From JAHEEL01 sp963836085 (GTDB lineage Bacteria > Actinomycetota > Acidimicrobiia > Spongiisociales > UBA5794), in assembly GCA_963836085.1 (NCBI GenBank), contig CAWIHT010000018.1, forward strand, positions 1-64,000: 64,000 nt of DNA. The letters are read 5' to 3'. Made by a program: the position numbers and the translations under genes. Shown piece by piece: positions 1 through 7,555 of this stretch (position 1 is its first letter; every line of letters begins with the position of its first letter). The notes under the pieces were generated by a model. That model was not told where the DNA came from, made no database searches, and was given only the letters and a program-made list of their open reading frames with translations.

Positions 1-1
1 C

Positions 2-148
2 CTGATTGGTGATCCCGCGTACCACCCGATCCCGGAGGACGCGCTCCTTCCATCCAGGTTGGCGATCGACCGCCAATCGGCCGCACGATGTTGCAGGTTC
101 AAAACCGCGCTCGACCGCGCGGGCACGGTGAGTACCCGAATCGCTTGA
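2..148 (+). CDS. possible C-terminal tail of an unidentified gene
   Basis: One frame is open from the left edge to a TGA at 146-148, giving about 48 codons that include IGDPAYHPIPEDALLPSRLA. The stop is immediately followed by a strong hairpin, as at the end of a gene. I do not recognise a family, and the tail is short enough that chance openness in GC-rich DNA is a real alternative. The rest of 149-299 holds the hairpin and the upstream region of the next gene; I see no other gene there. Confidence 0.25.
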   Translation: MIGDPAYHPIPEDALLPSRLAIDRQSAARCCRFKTALDRAGTVSTRIA

Positions 149-187
149 GGCTCGCCGCCGTCGGGATACCTGGTGGCGGCGAGCCTC
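147..187. other. 13-bp perfect inverted repeat (hairpin)
   Basis: GAGGCTCGCCGCC at 147-159 is the exact reverse complement of 175-187, with a 15-nt loop. There is no T-run on either side, so it is not a classical intrinsic terminator, but its position right at the stop of the upstream reading frame suggests a transcript 3' end. Confidence 0.5.
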
Positions 188-299
188 GTCGCGTGCGGCG
201 AAGAGTGGTACCCGTTTCGGGTGATGCGGTGTCGCGTCTCCGGGTTGATACTTGATCGGCAGTGTGGAACGAGCCCATGCCGAGCGGAGGAGACGCACG

Positions 300-776
300 A
301 TGGCAACGAGACCACCGGTTCTGAAGATGACGACGCTCATCCCGAACCAGATCACTACGCCTGACGAAGTCGACACGCCGATCGGCAAACTCGACTTCTT
401 CGACGGCGTGCCACCCAAGGAGACCGTCGACACGATCTTCGACTACGTGGACCGGGCCCGGGCCGTGGAAGTGTTCATCAAGATGATCCCCGCCGTCTCC
501 ATGTTCAACATCCGTAAGGGCCAGCGCGCACTCGGCCTCACGGCGTGCAACCAGGTTCTCATCTGGGAGCAGTTGGCCGACTCCAAGTCCTTCGTACTCA
601 CCTTCAACACCTCAACGCTCTACGCCTGGTGCTTCCTCGACTTGAAGAAGGACGGACCGATTGTTGTCGACGTGCCGCCCGGCATGCTCGATGACATGTG
701 CGTCCGCTGCCACGGCCCGCTCAACGCCTTCAATGACAAGACGTGGGTGCCCAATGACGTCGAGGCGGTCGGGTAG
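300..776 (+). CDS. DUF1254-family protein lacking its central part
   Basis: The 158-residue product begins at the ATG that follows a GGAGGAG ribosome-binding site; a start at 252 has no such site. The N-terminal three quarters match the DUF1254 domain (TPDEVDTPIGKLDFFDG, then a DSKS-like segment and VVDVPPG). After VPPGMLDD the sequence jumps to GPLNAFNDKTW, which resembles the extreme C-terminus of DUF1214. Full DUF1254-DUF1214 proteins are about 450 residues, so some 250-300 central residues appear to be missing. The frame is intact and has a good ribosome-binding site, so it may still be expressed, but it reads as an internally deleted relic. Family function is poorly defined. A second damaged relative follows at 877. 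Confidence 0.6.
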   Translation: MATRPPVLKMTTLIPNQITTPDEVDTPIGKLDFFDGVPPKETVDTIFDYVDRARAVEVFIKMIPAVSMFNIRKGQRALGLTACNQVLIWEQLADSKSFVLTFNTSTLYAWCFLDLKKDGPIVVDVPPGMLDDMCVRCHGPLNAFNDKTWVPNDVEAVG

Positions 777-876
777 CGGGATTCTGCAGCACGTTGAGAT
801 CGCATGACGATGACAACCGCTCGTGCAACACAGATCGAACGATGAACCGAGCAGAGACAATCTGAAGAGGACACCG

Positions 877-1408
877 ATGACGCAACCAGGAGAAACCAGG
901 AACCTGTTCGATTCGGCAGGAAAGAGGGCGACGTCGAAGGACTTCGAACCGGCTCCCGAAGACGGCTCCGTCTACGAGATGCCGAACGAGATCATCCAAT
1001 GCGGGCCGACGGCGCTGCTCGACGACCCCTGGCGTGGGTACGTCGTATCTCACCGGCATCCGGGACGAGGACGGGGTCTTCCTCGACGGCGGCAAGAACT
1101 ACCGACTGCGCGTCCCGGCGAACCCGCCCGTCAAGCGGTTCTGGGCGGTGACGGCGTATGACCCAACCAGTCGCAGCCTGCTCGATTCCGGTGGTCCCAT
1201 CACGGTGGGCACACTCAGCAAGCCGGACGCCAACGACGACGGATCGGTCGACGTCTACTTCGGGGCAACGGCACCCGAAGGCAAGGAGAAGAACTGGGTC
1301 AAGACCGACCCGTCCATGGGCTTCTTCGTGGTTTTCCGGTTCTTCGGCCCGCTGGAGGGGTGCATCGACAAGTCCTGGGTGCTTAGCGACTTCGAACTGG
1401 TGAAGTAG
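877..1408 (+). pseudogene. DUF1254/DUF1214-family gene remnant, frameshifted
   Basis: A start at 877 (GAAGAGG upstream) opens about 50 codons, MTQPGETRNLFDSAGK onward. Near 1030 the recognisable homology moves to another frame, running 1034-1408 as GTSYLTGIRDEDGVFLDGGK, then FWAVTAYDPTSRSLL and finally GPLEGCIDKSW. That second part is a typical DUF1214 C-terminal domain. No ribosome-binding site suits a separate start at 1034, so this is best read as one gene with a frameshift and, judging by length, a large loss of the N-terminal and middle region. It lies 100 bp after a sibling that retains mainly the N-terminal domain. A sequencing error could explain the frameshift but not the missing length. 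Confidence 0.6.
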
Positions 1409-1603
1409 GGCAGCACGTCCGGTCCGGTCCACCCGAGCGTTCATCCCGGGGCGTCGGCCTGCCCCCCGGCTTGATTGGCGACGACGGCGCGCCGTGCGCT
1501 GTCGGTTCCAGCCCGCATTGGCTTCGTTGGCAGCGATGCTGGGGTGGCCACGCAGCGGCATTCGCAGGACCATGATGGGATCGAGCCAGCGGAGGAGCGC
1601 GCG

Positions 1604-2866
1604 ATGTTGACCATGCAAGGGCCGCCGCCCGCGTTCCATCTTCTGGCGAAGCCGACGGGTCCGATCTGCAATCTGGACTGCGAGTACTGCTTCTTCCTCT
1701 CAAAGGAGATGCTGTACCCAGGGGACCGTTTCCGGATGGCTGACGACATGCTGGAGGAGTACGTCCGACAACTCCTCGAATCGCATCGTACGCCCGAGGT
1801 GACGGTTGCCTGGCAGGGTGGCGAGCCCACGATGATGGGCCTCGATTTCTTCAGACGGTCCGTGGAACTGGTCGAGCAGTATCGCCGCCCGACGCAACGC
1901 GTCGACTACACGATCCAGACGAACGGTGTGCTGATCGACGAGCGTTGGGCTGTTTTCTTCAAAGAGAACAACTTCCTCGTCGGTCTGTCGGTCGATGGCC
2001 CGCGCGACCTGCACGACACGTATCGGGTGGACAAGCGGGGAGGCGGTTCGTTCGATCGGGTGATGGCGGGCTACGCCCACCTGCAGGCTGCCGAAGTCGA
2101 TGTGAACGTGTTGTGCACCGTGCACGACGCCAACCAGGATCGCGGCGCGGACGTGTACCGGTTCTTCCGCGACGAAATGGGGGTCCAGTTCATCCAGTTC
2201 ATCCCGATCATTGAGCGGGCGACCGAGACGCTGCTGCCGATCGCGAACCTGGGGTGGAGCACCGAGCGCACCGACAAACGGCCGCTCTACACGCAGCAGG
2301 GGACCTACGTCACGGAACGCAGCGTCGGGCCGGAAGCCTACGGTCAGTTCCTCATCGATGTGTTCGACGAGTGGGTGAAGAGCGACGTCGGAGAGGTCTA
2401 CGTACAGATGTTCGACACCTCGCTCGCCAACTGGCACGGCGAGCCGGGTGCCCTGTGTGTCTTCTCTGAGACATGCGGCCTTGCGCTGGCGGTCGAGCAC
2501 AACGGCGACCTCTACTCATGCGACCACTTTGTCGAACCCGACTACCTGCTCGGCAACATCGCCGAGACGCCGATGATCGAGTTGGTCTCATCGGACCAGC
2601 AGCGGAAGTTCGGGATGGACAAGCGGGACACACTGCCGCAGTTCTGTCTCGACTGTGATGTGCGGTTCGCCTGCCACGGTGGCTGCCCGCGAAATCGGTT
2701 CACGACCACCCCCGACGGCGAGGAGGGCCTCAACTATCTCTGTTCGAGCTACAAGGCGTTCTTCAAGCATGTCGACCCAGCCATGAAGCTCATGTCCCGC
2801 CTCCTCAGGCAGAAACGTGCTCCTTCAGAGATCGTGAGACTCGGCGTCCCAATGGCCGAGGACTAG
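1604..2866 (+). CDS. radical SAM/SPASM anaerobic sulfatase-maturating enzyme
   Basis: The 420-residue protein starts at the ATG after GGAGGAG at 1591. Near residue 20 it carries the radical SAM cluster motif CxxxCxxC as CNLDCEYC. The barrel then shows QGGEP and an SVDGP segment. The C-terminal third has the paired SPASM cysteines (CDHF, then CLDCDVRFACHGGCPRNRF), which bind auxiliary 4Fe-4S clusters. Length and motifs fit the anSME family, which oxidises an active-site Cys or Ser of sulfatases to formylglycine. No sulfatase gene lies in the window, so the substrate is encoded elsewhere or the enzyme modifies another protein. Family assignment is secure; the substrate is inferred. The 195 bp upstream hold no other gene I can support. 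Confidence 0.85.
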   Translation: MLTMQGPPPAFHLLAKPTGPICNLDCEYCFFLSKEMLYPGDRFRMADDMLEEYVRQLLESHRTPEVTVAWQGGEPTMMGLDFFRRSVELVEQYRRPTQRVDYTIQTNGVLIDERWAVFFKENNFLVGLSVDGPRDLHDTYRVDKRGGGSFDRVMAGYAHLQAAEVDVNVLCTVHDANQDRGADVYRFFRDEMGVQFIQFIPIIERATETLLPIANLGWSTERTDKRPLYTQQGTYVTERSVGPEAYGQFLIDVFDEWVKSDVGEVYVQMFDTSLANWHGEPGALCVFSETCGLALAVEHNGDLYSCDHFVEPDYLLGNIAETPMIELVSSDQQRKFGMDKRDTLPQFCLDCDVRFACHGGCPRNRFTTTPDGEEGLNYLCSSYKAFFKHVDPAMKLMSRLLRQKRAPSEIVRLGVPMAED

Positions 2867-3075
2867 CGCCGCTCGAGAGGCGCCGCTGCCACCAGCCTCT
2901 CCGGCGGGCACGCCTGCTGGGTCTCCTGACGGATTGGATTCGAAGGGGAGCAGGCATGGGCGAGGCGACGTAGGGATTGGCGGTGTCGGGTACGATGCCC
3001 GCAGCGATGCGAAGATCGAGGTCCGGGCGGGCCGACTCCGAGCAATCGGTGATGATGAGGAGAAGGCCATCGGCG

Positions 3076-3414
3076 ATGACGGATACACCTCAGGTACCAA
3101 CGAAGGCACAGACGGCGAGCCAGGCGTGGAATAGGAACGCGTTCCGGTACCTCGCCGGCCTGGCGCTGATGGTTCTCCTGATTGGAACCGTCGTCTATCG
3201 CATCATCGAGGATTGGAGTTGGGTCGATTCCTTCTACTTCAGTTCGGTCACCCTGACCACGGTCGGTTTCGGCGATCTCTCCCCAAGCACCGACCTCTCG
3301 AAGATCTTCACCGTCTTCTACATCTTCAGCGGCATCTCGCTGATCGGGGCGACGCTCAATGCGTTCCTCAAGAGGCATGCCACGAAGGTCGGCAGCCGCA
3401 TCTCGTCGAACTGA
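3076..3414 (+). CDS. two-transmembrane potassium channel (Ion_trans_2)
   Basis: This is a small channel of 112 residues with two hydrophobic helices (about residues 22-40 and 75-95) around a pore loop. The loop carries the potassium selectivity filter TTVGFGD, preceded by SFYFSSVTL. No RCK or cyclic-nucleotide domain follows, so it resembles KcsA-like minimal channels that assemble as tetramers. The start is uncertain: the ATG at 3076 has AGGAG about 15 nt upstream, and in-frame starts at 2977, 3052 and 3055 would lengthen only an arginine-rich, non-conserved N-terminus. The gene is convergent with cysE and has no obvious functional partner. Confidence 0.8.
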   Translation: MTDTPQVPTKAQTASQAWNRNAFRYLAGLALMVLLIGTVVYRIIEDWSWVDSFYFSSVTLTTVGFGDLSPSTDLSKIFTVFYIFSGISLIGATLNAFLKRHATKVGSRISSN

Positions 3415-3458
3415 CCCGAGGATCGCGATCAGGCCGATACCCGGAACTCGGCGACCTT

Positions 3459-4211
3459 TCAGATGCCTTCCCCTTGGATGAGCGCCGGTGTAAGGGCGAT
3501 CTGATCGACATCGCCGTCGCCGTTGACGCGCTCTTCGAGTTGCTCTACCCGTTCGAAGAGGACCTCGATCACCCGGACCGCATGGTCATCGCCGCTCTCT
3601 TCGAGCGCCATGCTCAGCGTTGGCGATCCCGGGACGTGCTCGTCGATCACACGACCGGCCAGGCCTACAACGGTTGAACCGGGCGGCACGTCCTTGACGA
3701 CTACGGCGCCTGCCCCCACGCGGGCGTGAGACCCGACGTTGACGGCGCCGAGGACCTTCCCGCCAGCACCGACCACAACACCATCGCCGAGGGTTGGGTG
3801 GCGCTTCTTCCGCTTGAGGCTGGTTCCGCCCAGCGTCACGCCTTGGTACAGCATCACGTCGTCGCCGACCTCGGCGGTCTCGCCGATCACGACACCCATG
3901 CCGTGATCGATGACGAATCGTCGCCCGATCGTGGCACCAGGGTGGATCTCGATGCCGGTCACGGCGCGGCTCAACTGGCTGATGAATCGCGCGCCGAATG
4001 GATGACCCCTCGTCCACAGGCGGTGAGCCAGACGGTGCATCGTCACCGCATGGAGTCCGGGATAGAGGAACAACACCTCGGTGACGCTGCGGGCCGCAGG
4101 GTCGCGGTCGAAGACCGCCTGGATGTCTTCGCCGAGCCTCCCCCAGAGGCGAAGCCACAATCGCTTCGGTCGCTTGACGCCGTTCGTTCGGGTTGAGCCC
4201 TGGCGAGTCAC
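3459..4211 (-). CDS. cysE: serine O-acetyltransferase
   Basis: It transfers acetyl from acetyl-CoA to L-serine, giving O-acetylserine, the carbon skeleton for cysteine. The 250 residues include an N-terminal helical region (DIQAVFDRDPAARS) and a left-handed beta helix of hexapeptide repeats. Family signatures are GIEIHPGATIG, then DHGMGVVIGETAEVGDDVMLYQGVTLGG with the catalytic His, and RHPTLGDGVVVGAGGKVLG. The C-terminal tail beyond residue 205 is longer and less conserved than in enteric CysE. The start ATG overlaps the cysK stop by ATGA, so the two are translationally coupled. Expression probably follows the Cys-rich leader upstream of cysK. Confidence 0.93.
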   Translation of the reverse strand: MTRQGSTRTNGVKRPKRLWLRLWGRLGEDIQAVFDRDPAARSVTEVLFLYPGLHAVTMHRLAHRLWTRGHPFGARFISQLSRAVTGIEIHPGATIGRRFVIDHGMGVVIGETAEVGDDVMLYQGVTLGGTSLKRKKRHPTLGDGVVVGAGGKVLGAVNVGSHARVGAGAVVVKDVPPGSTVVGLAGRVIDEHVPGSPTLSMALEESGDDHAVRVIEVLFERVEQLEERVNGDGDVDQIALTPALIQGEGI

Positions 4212-5158
4212 GGCGCGACCCTCGTTTCGTCACTCTGCGCGAGACCTGCCGAGAGATACCGTTCGCCAGTATCCGGCAGGATCACCACGAGGAGCTTCCC
4301 CGAGTTCTCGGGTCGCTTGGCGACGGTGAGGGCGGCCGAGAGCGCAGCTCCGCTGGAGATTCCGGCAAGGATCCCCTCCTCGCGGGCGAGGGCGCGGGCG
4401 GTGTCGAAGGCGTTGTCGTTGTCGATCGTGATGATCTCGTCGATGAGGTCCGTTCGCAGGACGTTGGGTACGAACCCTGCGCCGATGCCCTGGATTTTGT
4501 GCGGGCCCGGCTGACCACCCGAGAGGACGGGGGAATCGGCAGGCTCGACGGCCACCACGCGCACCGTGGGTTTCCGATCCTTGAGGACCTCGCCGACACC
4601 GGTGATGGTGCCGCCGGTTCCGACACCGGCGACGAAGATGTCGACTTTGCCATCCGTATCGGCCCAGATTTCCTCCGCCGTCGTGAGGCGATGAATCTCG
4701 GGATTGGCGGGGTTTGAGAACTGCCGAAGCATCACCGCATCTGGGATCTCACCGGCAAGTTGTTCGGCTTGCGCGATGGCGCCGTTCATGCCGGTCGTTC
4801 CGTCGGTGAGCACCACTTCGGCTCCGAGCAGGCTGAGGAGTTGGCGCCGTTCAATGCTCATCGTCTCTGGCATGGTTAGTACGAGGCGGTAGCCCTTGGC
4901 AGCTGCCACGGAAGCGAGACCGATCCCGGTATTGCCGCTCGTTGGCTCGACGAGCGTGGTCTCGCCCGGGCGGGCGGCGCCTGCCCGCTCGGCGGATTCG
5001 ATCATGTTGAGGCCGATCCGGTCTTTGATGCTGGAGAGCGGGTTGAATGACTCGACCTTCGCGACGATGCGAGCGCCGCCTTCAGGTGAGAGGTGTCTGA
5101 GTTCGACGAGCGGAGTGCCGCCGATCGTCTTGGTGATGTCGGGAAGTATGTGTCCCAT
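4208..5158 (-). CDS. cysK: O-acetylserine sulfhydrylase (cysteine synthase A)
   Basis: This is a PLP enzyme that makes cysteine from O-acetylserine and sulfide. The 316-residue product has the internal-aldimine lysine in NPLSSIKDRIG (about residue 45), the substrate loop EPTSGNTGIG and the PLP-phosphate loop GVGTGGTITG near residue 178. Length is normal for CysK. The ATG follows GGAGG with a 9-nt spacing. Between the Cys-rich leader peptide and this gene lies an intrinsic-terminator hairpin, so transcription into cysK is probably attenuated. It is followed by cysE, and the minus-strand SulP sulfate permease lies upstream, which makes a compact sulfate-to-cysteine block. Confidence 0.95.
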   Translation of the reverse strand: MGHILPDITKTIGGTPLVELRHLSPEGGARIVAKVESFNPLSSIKDRIGLNMIESAERAGAARPGETTLVEPTSGNTGIGLASVAAAKGYRLVLTMPETMSIERRQLLSLLGAEVVLTDGTTGMNGAIAQAEQLAGEIPDAVMLRQFSNPANPEIHRLTTAEEIWADTDGKVDIFVAGVGTGGTITGVGEVLKDRKPTVRVVAVEPADSPVLSGGQPGPHKIQGIGAGFVPNVLRTDLIDEIITIDNDNAFDTARALAREEGILAGISSGAALSAALTVAKRPENSGKLLVVILPDTGERYLSAGLAQSDETRVAP

Positions 5159-5176
5159 CGTGGGGATCCTCCATAG

Positions 5177-5205
5177 GAAAAGGCCCGGGCGAGGTGCCGC
5201 GGGCC
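5177..5205 (-). terminator. intrinsic terminator in the cysK leader (attenuator)
   Basis: Read on the minus strand, GGCCCG (5205-5200) pairs with CGGGCC (5187-5182) across a 12-nt loop and is followed at once by TTTTCC. It lies 25 nt after the leader-peptide stop and just before the cysK Shine-Dalgarno. A terminator between a leader ORF and its structural gene is the classical attenuator arrangement. Confidence 0.75.
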
Positions 5206-5229
5206 GTGTGCGTCAGGGTCTTGGGGGAG

Positions 5230-5307
5230 TCAGGGACAGCAACATCGTTCCGCGGTTGTGCGTGCGCAAGCGCAGGCCAGACAGCGGAGGTGGTTGGTGT
5301 TCTTCAT
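5230..5307 (-). CDS. Cys-rich leader peptide upstream of cysK-cysE
   Basis: This is a 25-codon ORF, ATG at 5307 and TGA at 5232-5230. Six of its residues are cysteine: the middle reads CLACACA (codons 9, 12, 14) and the end reads ERCCCP with three consecutive Cys codons (22-24). It has no Shine-Dalgarno; a TACTAT hexamer 12 nt upstream would start transcription only a few bases before the ATG. An intrinsic terminator and then cysK follow. Polycysteine upstream ORFs that sense cysteine supply through ribosome stalling are known in mycobacteria before sulfur-assimilation genes. That this one works the same way is inference from composition and position. Confidence 0.72.
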   Translation of the reverse strand: MKNTNHLRCLACACARTTAERCCCP

Positions 5308-5319
5308 CGTTGTTCGTCG

Positions 5320-5339
5320 ATAGTACCGCCGATCGGCGG
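5320..5339 (-). promoter_or_regulatory. -10 element and overlapping palindrome of the cysK leader
   Basis: On the minus strand TACTAT (5325-5320) sits 12 nt before the leader ATG and is a plausible -10. Directly upstream, in what would be the -35/-10 spacer, is the perfect 14-bp palindrome CCGCCGATCGGCGG (5326-5339). No good -35 hexamer is visible. The palindrome is well placed for a regulator to act on the promoter; which one is unknown. Confidence 0.45.
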
Positions 5340-5360
5340 ACAATCTCGCGGCATTCCTTC

Positions 5361-5483
5361 GCGAACCCAGGGTTCTCCACCTTGTGTATGACGCCGACAG
5401 CCCGCGGAATGGGCTGGCGACGCGACCCTCTCCATTCTGTGGGCCCACGGCGCCACATAGGATGCGTAGAACCTTGGGTTCGC
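5361..5483 (+). repeat. family 1 palindromic repeat, copy A
   Basis: This is a 123-bp element whose ends are inverted copies: GCGAACCCAGGGTTCTCC on the left and the complement of GCGAACCCAAGGTTCTAC on the right. The terminal motif GAACCC-A-GGGTTC is itself palindromic. The two arms of about 50 nt are homologous to each other in inverted orientation, so the whole could form one long imperfect hairpin. It lies between the cysK leader promoter and the SulP stop. Copy B beyond SulP is nearly identical but inverted. The remaining bases to 5531 show nothing further. Confidence 0.85.
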
Positions 5484-5531
5484 AGCGTTCAATGGCGTGC
5501 GCTCTCGGCACGACCGCGACCCGCGCCGGTC

Positions 5532-7283
5532 CTACTCGTCGTCGGGCGCGGATGGCGCGTCTGCCGGGTATCGCTCGAGGTGCATCCGGACGGCAGCGGA
5601 GATGTCGCTGTGGAAGTGCTCCTTTGGCATGACGTCGAGGAGGCCATCGCGTTTGAGCACCTCGGCCACCTGCGGCTTCACGCGGGCCAGGTGCAAATCG
5701 ATGTCGTGCTGTTGACCGGCCTCGGCAAGGGCCTTGATCGTGTCCGCGCCTTCGGTGTCGATGAAGTCGACGCCCTCCATGCTCAGGATCACACCGGTGA
5801 GGTTGGACCCCTCGCGGATCCGGATGTCGCGGAGGTGGTCACCCAGCGCACCGGAGTTCACGAAGAACAGGCCGCCGTCGAACCGCACGATGGCGAGGCC
5901 CGGGAACGTCTCGCCGTCCGGGTGGTTCTTCAAGTCGTAGAACGCGTGCGTTCCCTTCTTGCGACCGAGTTCCGGGATGTATGGAAGTGAGGCAACCGCG
6001 ATCAGCCAGAGAAGCGACAGGCCGACACCAATGAAGACCCCCTGCAAGATGCCGAACGTCATGACGCCGAGCAGCGCCGCCATGGCAGCCCAGAACTCGA
6101 ACCGCTTGACGACGTAGAGGCGCTTCATCTCACCGACGTCCATCATCCCCATGACGACGGCCTGAATGATGATCGCTCCCAGCACTGCCTCGGGGAGCTT
6201 GGAGAACATCGGGGCGAGGAACAGCAGCGTCAGGATGATGAGTACGGCCTGGAACAGGTTCGACACCTGTGACTTGGCGCCTGCCTGGTCGTTGACCGGG
6301 CTCTTGGAGAGGCTTCCGTTGTCGAAGATTCCCTGGAAGAGACCGGACGAGACATTCGACACACCCTGGGCCAGGAGTTCCTGGTTGATGTCGATGCGGT
6401 AGTTATGTTTGGTTGCGTAGTCGCGCACGGCAGCCGTTGTCACGGAGAAGCCGATCAGGAGGAGGCCAACCGCGCCGGTGATGATCGTTACGAAGTTGTC
6501 GGCGATATAGCCAAGATCCGGGAGGACTACAGCAGGGAGGCCACTGGGGACCTCCGCGATGAGTTCGACACCCCGATCGCCAAGGTCGAGGATCACCGTC
6601 GCGATGATGCCGAGGATGACCGCGAGGAGCGCACCCGGCACCTTCGGTGCGTAGAAGCCGATGCCAAACACGAGAAGGAGCGCGCCGACGCCCACGACGA
6701 CCGTGGTGCCGTCGGCATCCGAAAGCTCCGTGATCCACGTCCACAGCTTCTGCCACGTGTTCGAGCCTCCCTTCTCCGTTCCGGTGATCTTGAACAGTTC
6801 GCCGGCTGCGACGTTGATGGCCACACCGAAGACAAACCCGGTCAGGACGCTCGCGGCGAGGAAGTCTGAGATCCAGCCCATCTTCAGCACATACATGACG
6901 ACGAAGAGAGCACCGGCCACCAGCACGATCGAAGCCGCCAACTGAATCGCCTCATCAGAACCAGAAGCGGCGACGGCGAGGACGGCGGCGCCAAGGACCG
7001 CGGCGGTCGAAGAGCTCGGGCCCTGTGTCACCTGCTTCGATGTCGTGAAGAGTGCGAATCCGATCAGGCCGGCCGCGGCTGCGTAGAGGCCGTACTGGAC
7101 CGGCACGCCGCTGATCGTTGCGTAGCCGAGCGAGGTCGGCACCATCAGCGCCCAGACGGAGAGGCCCGCGATCAGGTCGGCCTTCAGCCACGCCTTGTCG
7201 TAATTCGGCAGCCAATGGAAGATCGGCATGATCCGGGCGAACCCGGTCGGCGCATCGGTCTTCGTCGCCGTGTCGGTCGCCAC
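5532..7283 (-). CDS. SulP-family sulfate/anion permease with STAS domain
   Basis: The 583-residue inner-membrane protein has an N-terminal SulP transporter region (about residues 20-430, 10-14 helices, beginning near LPNYDKAWLKADLIAGLSVW). A cytoplasmic STAS domain follows (about 465-570, containing GVDFIDTEGADTIKAL). SulP proteins carry sulfate, bicarbonate or other anions. The neighbourhood (Cys leader, cysK, cysE downstream on the same strand) favours sulfate, but this is inferred from context. The start is the GTG at 7283, preceded by GGAGG. The gene is bracketed by two inverted copies of the family 1 repeat. Confidence 0.88.
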   Translation of the reverse strand: MATDTATKTDAPTGFARIMPIFHWLPNYDKAWLKADLIAGLSVWALMVPTSLGYATISGVPVQYGLYAAAAGLIGFALFTTSKQVTQGPSSSTAAVLGAAVLAVAASGSDEAIQLAASIVLVAGALFVVMYVLKMGWISDFLAASVLTGFVFGVAINVAAGELFKITGTEKGGSNTWQKLWTWITELSDADGTTVVVGVGALLLVFGIGFYAPKVPGALLAVILGIIATVILDLGDRGVELIAEVPSGLPAVVLPDLGYIADNFVTIITGAVGLLLIGFSVTTAAVRDYATKHNYRIDINQELLAQGVSNVSSGLFQGIFDNGSLSKSPVNDQAGAKSQVSNLFQAVLIILTLLFLAPMFSKLPEAVLGAIIIQAVVMGMMDVGEMKRLYVVKRFEFWAAMAALLGVMTFGILQGVFIGVGLSLLWLIAVASLPYIPELGRKKGTHAFYDLKNHPDGETFPGLAIVRFDGGLFFVNSGALGDHLRDIRIREGSNLTGVILSMEGVDFIDTEGADTIKALAEAGQQHDIDLHLARVKPQVAEVLKRDGLLDVMPKEHFHSDISAAVRMHLERYPADAPSAPDDE

Positions 7284-7381
7284 CAGAGTCCTCCACTCTT
7301 CTGGGAATAGGGGACACTAGCGCCGGATGGCCGCGCCCGGTTTGGGCCCTCACCACACACCCCCCAACGGCCGAACACGCC

Positions 7382-7504
7382 GCGAACCCAGGGTTCTCGA
7401 CATCCTATGTGGCGCCGTGGGCCTGCAGAATGAGACGGGGCCGCGCACCATCTCATTCCGCGGGCTGTCGGCGTCACATGCAAGGTGGAGAATCCTGGGT
7501 TCGC
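7382..7504 (-). repeat. family 1 palindromic repeat, copy B (inverted)
   Basis: This is 123 bp and reads as the reverse complement of copy A with only scattered differences, mostly in the central loop. It begins GCGAACCCAGGGTTCTCG and ends in the complementary motif. It fills most of the divergent gap between SulP and the SLC12-like transporter, so it sits near both promoters. The other bases of 7284-7555 show only the two ribosome-binding regions. Confidence 0.85.
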
Positions 7505-7555
7505 TGTGTGTGGTGATGGCCACGCTGGTGGCGCGTAGTACGGCAGAATGGCGCC

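Noticed and set aside
252..299. earlier start for the DUF1254 protein
   Set aside because: The added residues are Arg-rich and unconserved, and the GGAGGAG ribosome-binding site lies inside them, before the ATG at 300.
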